Below, one piece after another: positions 33,770-42,225 of a stretch of 61,739 nucleotides of DNA. Every line of letters starts with the position of its first letter. The stretch's first letter is position 1. The notes below the pieces were generated by a model. The model was not told where the DNA came from. It saw nothing but the letters and a program-made list of their open reading frames with translations, and made no database searches. A program made the translations under genes and the position numbers. This DNA is from an uncultured Chloracidobacterium sp. (lineage in GTDB: Bacteria; Acidobacteriota; Blastocatellia; Pyrinomonadales; Pyrinomonadaceae), in NCBI GenBank assembly GCA_937941715.1, contig CALDGX010000157.1, positions 1 to 61,739 of the forward strand. The letters are read 5' to 3'.

Positions 33770-35194
33770 TCACCTTCGTTCGTCGGATTCGACGATATCG
33801 TAAGGAATGCGGGCAGCGAGTAGTTTTGCTCCCATATTCATACCGGTCCATATCAGAAGTGCGATCGCAGAGATCGACCATCCAATGTTCGCGATCAGCG
33901 TATCATCAATCAAAAGGCCAAAAATTATTGCGGGAAAGCCGAATAGCGCGATCCGTAATGAAGATCGCTTTAGCCCGTCGAGCGATTCAAGCATTTCGAC
34001 ACGTCCGATCTCCATATCGAGATATTCGTCGTCATTGTTCAGATTTGAAAAATATTCGACCTCACCCCGCGTCCACCGTCGTGCGGCAGGCGTTTCAGAA
34101 ATTCTGTTTGCCGTCGAAAAATGGTGGATCACGTAGGCAAGTTTGTTGTCGCGCAAAGCTATTTCGGCAAGGCCGCGAGCGGCCCTGAAATTGCCGCCCA
34201 TTTCATCCTGAACGCGTCGAAAGGTCTTTTCAGCAAGTGCGGGTTCATCGGCCTGGAACAGAGATTCGCCAATTCGGGCGATTGTCTCGGCGGTGATCCG
34301 CGGATCGCGTAGTGCCAATCTAAACGCAGCGACGGCACGCCGCCTGAGTTTCGCATTCCTTTCTGTTCCCGCCAACGATGCTAAGCATCGAGCGAATCCA
34401 AACAAGATCCCGCCGTTCCCAGGATCGATCACGAGTGCCCTTCTGAAGGCCTCTGCCGCCTGAGGAAGGAAACCGCTTATTCGCAATTCGTTACCGAGGC
34501 CTGCCAGATATTCCGCCCGCTCGCGGTCTATGTCGTTCGACGCAGGGACCGGTCGCGGAACCGGAGAGATCTTTCCAAACTCCGACCGTAAGAATTCCGA
34601 CGACGGGATATGCTCAAACTCAGCTTTCATCAGAGCTTCTTTAGGGTCCGTCAAATGATCGCGCAAGTCTAACGACCGGTTATCGAGTATGTTCGGTGAT
34701 AACGGCAGCAGCAATGCACCGATCATTTGACGATATTCGTCTCCGCCCGACGCAAATGCAAACACCAATCCTCGTCCCCGGATCGCGGTGCGAAATCGAT
34801 AGTAGACATTTCCGCCGCGCTTCATCGTGCGAATAGCCTGTGTTTCGACCTGCTCGATGTCGTTGATCTTCAGTCGTCGGCGTGTGCCGTTGAGTCTTGA
34901 CCAAAGTGATGGCAAAATTCCCGCTCGGGTGAGACACCGTCCGTCGAAAACGAGATGGTCATTCATCGCCAAGCATGGGACAACGATCCACGCAATTATA
35001 AAGAGCGAAACTGCCGGCAGATCAAGCTCGAGATAAAAAAGGAATGCTGAAAAGAATGAGCCGAGCAGCAATGCGATGAAATACGAGTGGGGCGAGACCC
35101 TTATCATAACGGGCTCGTTAATAACGGCGTGAGATCCGCCTACTGTTTCGTCGGCGGATCTCACCACACCTTGTTTCACCGTCCTTCTGAGCAT
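33770..35194 (-). CDS. Membrane protein with PH-like and TPR-like regions
   Basis: A 474-residue protein, family not recognised. N-terminal membrane hairpin (about 36-76: SYFIALLLGSFFSAFLFYLE and SLFIIAWIVVPCLA). Residues about 80-165 resemble a bacterial PH-like domain (LVFDGRCLTRAGILPSLWSR, KINDIEQVETQAI). Residues about 225-375 form TPR-like repeats (AEYLAGLGNELRISGFLPQA, AFRRALVIDPGNG). Two C-terminal membrane helices (about 420-455) follow. The start at ATG 35192-35194 is uncertain; MIRVSPHSYF thirty residues later is an alternative. It is probably a scaffold at the inner membrane; no direct evidence of function. Confidence 0.6.
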   Translation of the reverse strand: MLRRTVKQGVVRSADETVGGSHAVINEPVMIRVSPHSYFIALLLGSFFSAFLFYLELDLPAVSLFIIAWIVVPCLAMNDHLVFDGRCLTRAGILPSLWSRLNGTRRRLKINDIEQVETQAIRTMKRGGNVYYRFRTAIRGRGLVFAFASGGDEYRQMIGALLLPLSPNILDNRSLDLRDHLTDPKEALMKAEFEHIPSSEFLRSEFGKISPVPRPVPASNDIDRERAEYLAGLGNELRISGFLPQAAEAFRRALVIDPGNGGILFGFARCLASLAGTERNAKLRRRAVAAFRLALRDPRITAETIARIGESLFQADEPALAEKTFRRVQDEMGGNFRAARGLAEIALRDNKLAYVIHHFSTANRISETPAARRWTRGEVEYFSNLNNDDEYLDMEIGRVEMLESLDGLKRSSLRIALFGFPAIIFGLLIDDTLIANIGWSISAIALLIWTGMNMGAKLLAARIPYDIVESDERR

Positions 35195-35280
35195 CCTGTT
35201 TCTTGAGCGCCGATTAAATATACGCTAAATCGTGAGGTTCCATCAGAAATTCGCCGCCACCAACGATGGCAAACTAAAAG

Positions 35281-35311
35281 GCCCCGGTTGTAACAATAGT
35301 ACAGCCGGGGC
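35281..35311 (-). terminator. Rho-independent terminator of the TPR membrane protein gene
   Basis: A GC-rich 7-bp stem (35281-35287 with 35305-35311) extends inward by several pairs including one G-T. On the minus strand it is followed by TTTTAG. It lies 29 nt after the stop of the gene ending at 35340. Confidence 0.8.
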
Positions 35312-35339
35312 TCGTTTTATTAGATCTGCCGGTCGGCCG

Positions 35340-36185
35340 TTAATTACCGAAAGGCGATTCGGGCGTCGATTCGGGGATGTCCTTAGCCTTATCGGGAGCC
35401 AGCTGCGTCACTTTGTCCTTGGCATCGCGGGCCGTTTCGGTCAGCGGCATAGCCTTACCGTCCGCATCCTTCGCCTCAGCAGCAGACTTCGCGATCGCAA
35501 AATAGATGTCGATAGCTTCCTGCTTTTTGCCTTGTTTCTCGTAGGCCTTGGCCAACGCAAAATTGATGGTATCCTTTGCGACAATGGGATCAGCCATCGC
35601 GGCCAATTCTTGATAAAGCGTCACGGCTTCGTCAAATTTACCGTCATCAGCCTTTGTTTGAGCAAGAGCGAATTTAGCAAGCTTCGCCGTTTCCGAACTT
35701 CCCTTCGACATCGTCTCGAGTTCTGCGATCCCGGCCGCCCTGTCAGACATGAGTCGGTTCACGGCAATGAAATACTTTGCTTTGTCGGCAACCGAGCCGC
35801 CAAATTTATCAGCGACCGCCTGAAATTCGGCGATAGCGGCATCAGCACGTTCTTTTTCGGTCTTGAAAGTGCGATCCGTAGAGCCGGCCGGCAGCGGTTG
35901 GTCGGTAACGCGTGCCTGAGACGTCTCGATGGCTTTGCCAAGGGCAGCCTGAGCCGCACCGGACGAACGCTTCATATACGAATACGCGACAACGCCAATG
36001 ATCAATACGAGAACCGCAGCCGCAATTCCGTAAAGAATGGTCTTACCCTTTCCTTCGAACTTCTGGCCGACAACCTCGAGTTTCTTATTTACCTGCTGTT
36101 GGAATGGATCCTGATAACTGATCTTTTCCGCCGGTTTAGTTGCGGCCGCAGCCAACTGTTCAAAACGTCTTTGCTTTCTTGCCAT
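35340..36185 (-). CDS. Inner-membrane TPR protein (YfgM-like)
   Basis: A 281-residue protein. A basic cytoplasmic N-terminus is followed by one membrane helix at about 49-69 (TILYGIAAAVLVLIIGVVAY). The periplasmic part contains TPR-like helical pairs (ADAAIAEFQAVADKFGGSVA; KFDEAVTLYQELAAMADPIV; NFALAKAYEKQGKKQEAIDI). The layout matches YfgM/TPR_21 proteins, which associate with the Sec translocon and periplasmic chaperones. The family match is by architecture only. It is divergent from the ECF sigma gene across 275 nt and has its own terminator. Confidence 0.72.
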   Translation of the reverse strand: MARKQRRFEQLAAAATKPAEKISYQDPFQQQVNKKLEVVGQKFEGKGKTILYGIAAAVLVLIIGVVAYSYMKRSSGAAQAALGKAIETSQARVTDQPLPAGSTDRTFKTEKERADAAIAEFQAVADKFGGSVADKAKYFIAVNRLMSDRAAGIAELETMSKGSSETAKLAKFALAQTKADDGKFDEAVTLYQELAAMADPIVAKDTINFALAKAYEKQGKKQEAIDIYFAIAKSAAEAKDADGKAMPLTETARDAKDKVTQLAPDKAKDIPESTPESPFGN

Positions 36186-36358
36186 GATAAAAAAAACTGC
36201 AATTCTATCTTATACAATCGTTGTATAATTGCCGAGACCGGCCGATTTCCAAAAGAGTTAATTTAGCTCAAAACGACGGATAGAGCAACTAACGGGAAAT
36301 CGAAAGCCGGCATGCCTTGGCTGAAACCCATCATCCGAGAAGTTTTTTCGTCGTTTCG

Positions 36359-36387
36359 GGAACTTTTTCGGATAAATGGTGTCTAAG
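36359..36387 (+). promoter_or_regulatory. RpoE-type (ECF sigma) promoter
   Basis: GGGAACTT ending at 36365 and GTCTAAG at 36381-36387 form an almost perfect ECF sigma-E/RpoE-type promoter: GAACTT (36360-36365), 16-nt spacer, TCTAA (36382-36386). It lies about 75 nt upstream of the ECF sigma gene start, so autoregulation by that sigma factor is the simplest reading. Confidence 0.7.
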
Positions 36388-36460
36388 TATTCCGGTTCGC
36401 GAAAATATGCGGACGGACAGCTTGAGGGTTCCCAAGATCGGAACTCACTAAAGGCAGGAA

Positions 36461-37114
36461 ATGGTCTTCACACGGTCAATGACGCTTGACGACGAAGAAT
36501 TCCGAAATGCCGCCTTGGCGGCTGAGCCCCTCTCCGCCCGAACAACATACGAATCCGAACTGCTTGAAAAACTAAAGGCCAACGACGCCGATGCATTTGA
36601 CCGGTTCGTTGACAGCTATTCAGGTGATGTATTTTCCTTGCTCTACCGCCTGACCGAGAATGCTGATGACGCTGCCGAATTGACCCAGGAAACATTCCTG
36701 AACGCATTCCGCTCGATCGGCCGGTTTCGCGGCGAATCGGGACTCAAGACCTGGCTGTTTCGAATTGCGGTGAACGAATCGCGAAATCGCTTTCGATGGT
36801 GGAAACGCCGCAAGCGTGAACGTACTATCTCGCTCGACGCAGCGATCGGCGATTCAGAGATGACGCTATCAGACGTCATCGCCGATCGCGGGTCGAGCCC
36901 CGAGGACGAAGTGCTGAGCCGTGAACGCCGGGCTGCCCTGAATTCGGCTTTGCTCGACCTTCCGATCTCGTTCAGAGAGGCCGTGGTACTGGTCGATATC
37001 GAGGGTCTTAGCTACGAGGAAACGGCCCTCGCTCTTGATGTAGGGATCGGGACAGTCAAATCCCGGATATCCCGGGGCCGCGAAGAATTGCGGCGGCGTT
37101 TGAGGGATTCTTGA
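36461..37114 (+). CDS. ECF-subfamily RNA polymerase sigma factor
   Basis: A 217-residue sigma factor with only regions 2 and 4. Region 2: DAFDRFVDSYSGDVFSLLYR, then ADDAAELTQETFLNAFRSIG and KTWLFRIAVNESRNRFR (the -10 recognition helices). Region 4: LNSALLDLPISFREAVVLVD and LSYEETALALDVGIGTVKSR, the -35 helix-turn-helix. An N-terminal extension of about 30 residues precedes region 2; ATG at 36461 is used but the SD is weak and MTLDDEEF six codons later is possible. The putative RpoE-type promoter upstream and the zf-HC2 anti-sigma downstream indicate an autoregulated stress-response unit. Confidence 0.95.
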   Translation: MVFTRSMTLDDEEFRNAALAAEPLSARTTYESELLEKLKANDADAFDRFVDSYSGDVFSLLYRLTENADDAAELTQETFLNAFRSIGRFRGESGLKTWLFRIAVNESRNRFRWWKRRKRERTISLDAAIGDSEMTLSDVIADRGSSPEDEVLSRERRAALNSALLDLPISFREAVVLVDIEGLSYEETALALDVGIGTVKSRISRGREELRRRLRDS

Positions 37115-37408
37115 AAACTTGATGAATGGTTGACTCGCCCCGGTCTCATCTTTGCAGACAACAAAATCGGTGCCAAACGATAGGTCAAAAGAGAGCGAGA
37201 GTTGGGGGAAAAGGTCATCGGGAGTGGTAACAGCGGTACTTGTTTGAATGGACCAGCAACACGTCTGTGCGAATATGCCGAAGTTTCAACTATCGCAAAC
37301 CTGAGCCGCAGCATAGCGTTGTTTTCGTCTATTTGAAAACAGCCGGGGTCAGTGAGCCATTCATTCGGAACGGCCGGCAGCCAGTTTTGCCGGATCGGAG
37401 TTAAATCA
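37115..37408 (+). other. Spacer between sigma and anti-sigma genes
   Basis: 294 nt without a convincing reading frame on either strand. Such pairs usually overlap or sit close together, so this spacer may hold a separate promoter for the anti-sigma gene or a 5' regulatory element. No clear -35/-10 pair was picked. Confidence 0.4.
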
Positions 37409-38206
37409 ATGAAATGTGTTGATCTAAGATCTAAATTTTCGCTCTACATAGACGGAGCTTTGTCGGATTTAGAAATGGCGTTACTGGACGGCCACCTTTC
37501 GGACTGTCCTCTCTGCCGTGAAGAATTGGACGAAGAGCGGCGGCTCCGGAGCGACCTCCGGCGATTAGGCAGGCCATCAATACCGCCCGCCGTGGCAGAA
37601 AGTGTCAAGTTCGCTCTCCGTGAAAGAACTTCTGAAGGACGGCCATCGATCTTTTCGACGTCGGTTAGCGACTGGATCCCGATGAGGCTGATGCCGTTGG
37701 GAATCGGGGTGGCGGCATCCTTGGTGATCGGGATCTCGTTTTTGTCGATGATGTTTGCGGGTGCCCGTTCCGCCGGTGAAATAATCTCCAGCGATCGCGG
37801 GCGCGATACACGGATCATGCTCACTCCGGGTAATGCCGAAGGTTTGAGCGACATTTCCCCGACCGAGTATGCTCGCTCACGGATGTCGGTTGCCGGCGAA
37901 TCGCCCAGCATCAACCCCAACGGCGCGATCGTCGCCCTCACGCGATCTCTGGTCGGTTCCCGGATGCGTGACGATGAGGTTGTGGTGGTCGCGAACGTAC
38001 TTTCGAACGGGTTGGCGAGCGTGACCGAGGTTGTTGAGGGAAATAGTGATGCCAAGACAATGGCGGATCTCGAGCGTGCGCTTCAGGCCGACGGATCAAA
38101 TACACCTTTTGTGCCGGCGGTATTGGACAATCGGGGTGACAACGTCCGTGTTGTGCTAAAGTTCAAGACTGTTAATGTCAGCACAAGAACGGGCTCTAAA
38201 CGTTAA
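37409..38206 (+). CDS. zf-HC2 anti-sigma factor with membrane anchor
   Basis: A 265-residue anti-sigma factor. Its N-terminal zinc-binding anti-sigma domain contains HLSDCPLCREELDEERRLR (H28, C32, C35: the HxxxCxxC of the ZAS fold). One membrane helix lies near 100-122 (LGIGVAASLVIGISFLSMMF). The extracytoplasmic part ends with VRVVLKFKTVNVSTRTG. ATG 37409 has GGAG 9 nt upstream; the frame is open further 5' but without family-like sequence. It should hold the preceding ECF sigma factor at the membrane until an envelope signal releases it. Confidence 0.88.
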   Translation: MKCVDLRSKFSLYIDGALSDLEMALLDGHLSDCPLCREELDEERRLRSDLRRLGRPSIPPAVAESVKFALRERTSEGRPSIFSTSVSDWIPMRLMPLGIGVAASLVIGISFLSMMFAGARSAGEIISSDRGRDTRIMLTPGNAEGLSDISPTEYARSRMSVAGESPSINPNGAIVALTRSLVGSRMRDDEVVVVANVLSNGLASVTEVVEGNSDAKTMADLERALQADGSNTPFVPAVLDNRGDNVRVVLKFKTVNVSTRTGSKR

Positions 38207-38263
38207 AAGAACAATGGAGCATGCCGCAAAAGACAGGCTCCCGGTTCTGATCAACAACTTCCG

Positions 38264-39655
38264 TTATAGCTTGTCGATATCTGACTTCAACTGAGCCGCC
38301 CGCTTTTGATCGATCTTGAGGAGTTCATTGTACTGCACCAAAGCACCGGCCTTGTCCTTCTTCAGCACCAAAGTTCTCCCCAGATTCAACCTTGCCTTTG
38401 CAAATCGAGGATTCAACTCCAGGCACTTGTTGTACGCCTCGATCGCTCTGTCTCTCTGATTGTCCGAGAAATAAGCATTACCGAGCAGGTACAACGTGTC
38501 GGAATTGGTCGGATCGGCTTTAGCGGCTTCGGCCAATCCCTTTACTGCCAAGGAATAGTTTCGCGTGGCTTCGGCTGTCCGGCCCGAAAGATCATATGCC
38601 CGGGCAAGGTAAAAGTACGTTTCGCCATCTTTCGGGTTGATCTTCAAAGCACTGTTACAGGCATTTATCGCTAATGGATACTGTTTGGTGTCGTTATACG
38701 CCCGGCAGAGGTTCGTGTATGCCATGTATTCCTGCGGCAGGATCTTAATGGCCGACTGAGCGGCCTGGATCGCTTCTTCGTGCCGGTCGGCAAGGCTGTA
38801 ATACCAACTTATATCGGTGTAGATATAGCCGTCGTTAGGATAAAGCAACAGCGCCCGCTTTTCGATCTCGATCGCCTCATTGTAGCGGCTCTCACTGCGA
38901 AAGATCTCGGCAAGATTTCGATATGCTTGATAACTGAGCGGCTTAGCGGCGATCGCCCTTTGGTAAGCAGCTATGGCATCGACATTCTTTTTCTGCTTTT
39001 GCTGAGCGTCGCCGAGCAAAAAGTATGCGTCCCCCAGCAATTGGGTGTTCTTTTTGATCGCCTCATCGGCCGCCGCTGCCTGAGCGGCTGTATTACCAAG
39101 CCCGAACTGGACACGCGCAATATTGTAATAGAGGTCGCCATCCTTTGGTGCGACGAGCACCGCCTGCTGATAAGCCCTCAATGCGTCCTCGAGCTGGTTT
39201 TTGGCCAGGTACAAATCGCCTAATGGCTTTAAGAAGATCGGGTTTCGCGGTTCGAGTGCCAGACCACGTTGTATATCCGCAATCGCCGAATCATAGTCCT
39301 TTTGATCGTAATAAACGTACCAACGGACAGTGTAAACCTGGATCGGCTTAAAGCCCTGAGAAAGAGCAATTGCAAACTCGCTCAATGCGGCGTCATTCTC
39401 CTTTAGGTTGTAATGAGCATAGCCCTTCCAGAAATGTGCGTAGCCGTTGTTAGGCACTAGGCGTATCGATTGAGCATAAGCATCAGCCGCCGCCCGATAA
39501 TCCTTTTGGTTAAAGAACTTATCAGCTTGGTTAACAAGCTGAAGTGCCTGCTGGCGTTCCTTACGGGTCTGTGCGTTGACGGTGACACTTCCTGTCGAAA
39601 TTACCGCCAACAGAACCAATAAAATACTGCTGATTGAAACAAACTTTTTGCTCAT
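38264..39655 (-). CDS. Secreted TPR repeat protein
   Basis: A 463-residue protein with a signal peptide (FVSISSILLVLLAVISTGSV, cleaved near VNAQ), followed by about twelve TPR repeats, e.g. ADKFFNQKDYRAAADAYAQS, GYAHYNLKENDAALSEFAIA, AYNDTKQYPLAINACNSALK and AYFSDNQRDRAIEAYNKCLE. It probably serves as a protein-binding scaffold in the periplasm. It starts 18 nt after the stop of the Ser/Thr kinase on the same strand, so they are probably co-transcribed. Confidence 0.85.
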   Translation of the reverse strand: MSKKFVSISSILLVLLAVISTGSVTVNAQTRKERQQALQLVNQADKFFNQKDYRAAADAYAQSIRLVPNNGYAHFWKGYAHYNLKENDAALSEFAIALSQGFKPIQVYTVRWYVYYDQKDYDSAIADIQRGLALEPRNPIFLKPLGDLYLAKNQLEDALRAYQQAVLVAPKDGDLYYNIARVQFGLGNTAAQAAAADEAIKKNTQLLGDAYFLLGDAQQKQKKNVDAIAAYQRAIAAKPLSYQAYRNLAEIFRSESRYNEAIEIEKRALLLYPNDGYIYTDISWYYSLADRHEEAIQAAQSAIKILPQEYMAYTNLCRAYNDTKQYPLAINACNSALKINPKDGETYFYLARAYDLSGRTAEATRNYSLAVKGLAEAAKADPTNSDTLYLLGNAYFSDNQRDRAIEAYNKCLELNPRFAKARLNLGRTLVLKKDKAGALVQYNELLKIDQKRAAQLKSDIDKL

Positions 39656-39673
39656 AATATCGCTCTACTGAAC

Positions 39674-41473
39674 CTATTGATCGATGACCGTTCGGTCGTT
39701 GTTCGGTTTAGCCTTAGGCGTCACCGGCGGCTTGGCGGCCGGAGTTTTGGCCGGTCCGACAGGCGGCGTTTTGACAGGCCCCGTCTGCGGAGTTGGCCGC
39801 GTCACCGGAGTTGCCCCCGTCGTCGGCTCAGGCGTCGGCGAAACTGTCATACCCGAGTTCGATCCGGAATTAGAGTTGGACTCAGGCGAGGCCGTCGGGC
39901 TCGATTCCGGTGTCGGCGATGGGGTAGCTGCCGGCGTTGCACTGGCAACAGGCGACGGCGACGGAGTTGGCGACACATTGGCCGGAGCCATAAAATTATT
40001 GTAAATGAACCAAGCGGCACCTGCCGCGATAGCTCCTAAAAACAAAAGCCCTATCAATCCGCCGATAACGAGTCCTGCTTTCGAACGTTTTTTAGGCGCA
40101 GGAGCCGATTCTGCAGTGGCCGCGACGGCCGGATCAGGCGGCAGCGGAGATGCAACCGCCGCAGGGGAGTCAAAAAACTCCGGCGTCGGCGGTTCTGCTG
40201 CTGCAATCGCCTCATTGACATCGATGAGAGGGACCGTCGCGGCAGGCTCGAATGCCGGCGTCGGCGAAAGTTCGTCCGCCGGACTTTTATCCGGCTCAGT
40301 GAAAGGAGACGGCGGAACCGCTGCCGCGACGGGCGAATCCACCCCTAAAAACACTTCGGTCTTGACATCGGCCTGGCGGATCTCCTCGATCGCGTCCGCC
40401 CTGTCCATCTGGATCGTCTCTTCAAGCGCCGGAGCTTCAGCGATCGGTTCGACCTCCTCAGGCGAGGCCACGACAGGGCTGACAAATGGTTGTGAGTTGG
40501 TGACGGTCGCCATCTCGGACGGCGCGACCGGAGCATTGGTATCTATCGGCGGCGACGTCAAATGCACGTCCGAGGTAATATCACCTGCATTGATCACCAC
40601 CGTGTCGGCTGCCATCGCCGTCTGGATCTGAGCATATGCGGCACGAAGCGCCTTTTGCATTTCGGCGGCCGAACCGAATCGCTTGTCCTGACTAACTTCG
40701 AGTCCCTTGAGTATTACCGAGGAAACGGCAGGCGATATCTCCGGATTAAGTTCCGAAAGCGGCCGGATCGGGTCGGCCTGGCCATTCAGCATTACATCCG
40801 CACGCGAAAGAGCATCGGCCGGGACGACGTTGGTCATCAATTGGTACAGCGTCGCCGAAAGTGAGTAAATATCACTTCGAGGATTAGTTCCTGTACCTCG
40901 TATCTGCTCCATCGGAGCAAAGTGCGGCGTGTATCCGACCACACTTCCGGACGTTCCGGGAGCCGAAATTACCGACTGATTGGCCGTATCCTTGCTCAAA
41001 CCGAAATCGAGCAGGACGATGTGATTTTCGTCAGTTAACTTCAAATTCTGCGGCTTGATATCGCGGTGAATGATCGGCGGCTCATGCGAATGCAGATAAG
41101 ATAACGCGTCCAGCAGTTGATCGGCCCAGAACATCACCCAACTTACCGGAAATGCCTTGTTAGCGGATTCCAGACGTTTGGAGAGATCGTCCCCCGAAAT
41201 GTGCTCCATCACCAAAAACTGGTCTCCATTTTCGGCAAAATGATCGCTGACCTTGGGAAGGACCGGATGCCTGAGGCGTGCAAGTATCTTTGCCTCGCGC
41301 TCAAATGCGGCGGCCAGGCCCGCGTCGTCAGCAAAGCTGGTTCGTTTGAGCGCGACCGCACTGCCTAGCCGTTGGTCGACCGCAAGGTAGACCTCGCCCA
41401 TGCCGCCCTTGCCAATAAGGTGAACCACCAAATAGCGGTTCTGGATCATCGTGTTCGGAGAAAGTGGTTTCAT
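39674..41473 (-). CDS. Membrane Ser/Thr protein kinase (PknB type)
   Basis: A 599-residue Hanks-type kinase. Kinase domain 14-275: Gly loop GKGGMGEVY (21-29), catalytic K43 in VALKR, HRDIKPQN at 136-143 (Asp138 catalytic base), DFG at 156-158, and FAPMEQIRG in place of the usual APE region. Residues about 290-460 form an Ala/Pro/Glu/Val-rich linker. A membrane helix (about 480-502, LVIGGLIGLLFLGAIAAGAA) leads to an extracytoplasmic Pro/Thr/Ser-rich tail with no PASTA domain. The tail could sense or bind the wall. Gene order: zinc-ribbon membrane protein, kinase, TPR protein. Confidence 0.92.
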   Translation of the reverse strand: MKPLSPNTMIQNRYLVVHLIGKGGMGEVYLAVDQRLGSAVALKRTSFADDAGLAAAFEREAKILARLRHPVLPKVSDHFAENGDQFLVMEHISGDDLSKRLESANKAFPVSWVMFWADQLLDALSYLHSHEPPIIHRDIKPQNLKLTDENHIVLLDFGLSKDTANQSVISAPGTSGSVVGYTPHFAPMEQIRGTGTNPRSDIYSLSATLYQLMTNVVPADALSRADVMLNGQADPIRPLSELNPEISPAVSSVILKGLEVSQDKRFGSAAEMQKALRAAYAQIQTAMAADTVVINAGDITSDVHLTSPPIDTNAPVAPSEMATVTNSQPFVSPVVASPEEVEPIAEAPALEETIQMDRADAIEEIRQADVKTEVFLGVDSPVAAAVPPSPFTEPDKSPADELSPTPAFEPAATVPLIDVNEAIAAAEPPTPEFFDSPAAVASPLPPDPAVAATAESAPAPKKRSKAGLVIGGLIGLLFLGAIAAGAAWFIYNNFMAPANVSPTPSPSPVASATPAATPSPTPESSPTASPESNSNSGSNSGMTVSPTPEPTTGATPVTRPTPQTGPVKTPPVGPAKTPAAKPPVTPKAKPNNDRTVIDQ

Positions 41474-41515
41474 TAGTTAGTCTGTAATTGTATCTCGGAA
41501 CTTGTGTTCACGAAT

Positions 41516-42040
41516 TCAGCTAATTCGTAACTTATTCGCCGGCAGCATTGCCGGCATACCTTCGTGCTGATAACAACGAACATTTCCCTTCACCTTACGC
41601 GAACACGGCGTTCCCTTTTTTGTTTCAGCACCGCAATAATACTTCCCTTCGTCAGGTGCGGCCGGCATTTCTGTCGTGTTTGCCGGATTGATCTTTGTAT
41701 TTGACCGATCGACCCCGCGCACATCAACCGCATTTACCGGAACATTTCCTGCCGCGGCTGTGTTGGCAACTGGTGCGGACGGCCTGTTCTCGGGTGCAGC
41801 GACAAATCTCTTCGCCTGTTCGGGTAGAGGTTGTCGCTCAGGCTTTGGACCTTCAAAATAGCTTCCGAGGCCGACCAGTCCGGTCAGGACACCCAAAACA
41901 ACAACGATCCTCGGGATCAGATCCTGCCCTTTGAACTGTGTTTCACAGACCTGACAAAATCGCCGGCTGGTCCAAATCCGCCATTCAGGCCGCTCGATCT
42001 TGGTCCCGCAGTTCGCACAAAAATTCGGTCGAAAGAGCAT
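41516..42040 (-). CDS. Zinc-ribbon membrane protein upstream of the kinase
   Basis: A 174-residue protein of unknown function. The N-terminal zinc ribbon has CANCG and CQVC pairs (about 6-9 and 29-32). One membrane helix follows near 45-64 (IVVVLGVLTGLVGLGSYF). An Ala/Pro/Asn-rich linker leads to a C-terminal Cys/His cluster, YYCGAETKKGTPCSRKVKG then RCYQHEG, which matches the small C-C-C-H zinc motif seen at the ends of many uncharacterised bacterial proteins. ATG 42038-42040 has GAAGGG 8 nt upstream; GTG at 42049 is an alternative. 42 nt before the kinase gene. Confidence 0.72.
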   Translation of the reverse strand: MLFRPNFCANCGTKIERPEWRIWTSRRFCQVCETQFKGQDLIPRIVVVLGVLTGLVGLGSYFEGPKPERQPLPEQAKRFVAAPENRPSAPVANTAAAGNVPVNAVDVRGVDRSNTKINPANTTEMPAAPDEGKYYCGAETKKGTPCSRKVKGNVRCYQHEGMPAMLPANKLRIS

Positions 42041-42225
42041 CCCGATCACCCTTCATTGACGTGTCCAGGAGAGGATATTTGCCAAAATTATTTCGACGCG
42101 ATCCTCATCAAAGCAAATAAACTATCATTGTAGCCGATTGTATTGTCAATGTTAAGAGATTTCTGACTTCGAACGTCATACAACCCGGACTTCGATAAAT
42201 AGCGTCTGATTGGTAATATTTTGTT

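Noticed and set aside
37444..38055. Minus-strand open frame opposite the anti-sigma gene
   Set aside because: No SD or recognisable domain; the plus strand has the zinc-finger anti-sigma signature and a membrane helix.
40005..40631. Long plus-strand open frame opposite the kinase gene
   Set aside because: Its translation is an Ala/Gly/Ser mirror of the proline-rich kinase linker; the minus-strand frame has clear kinase motifs.
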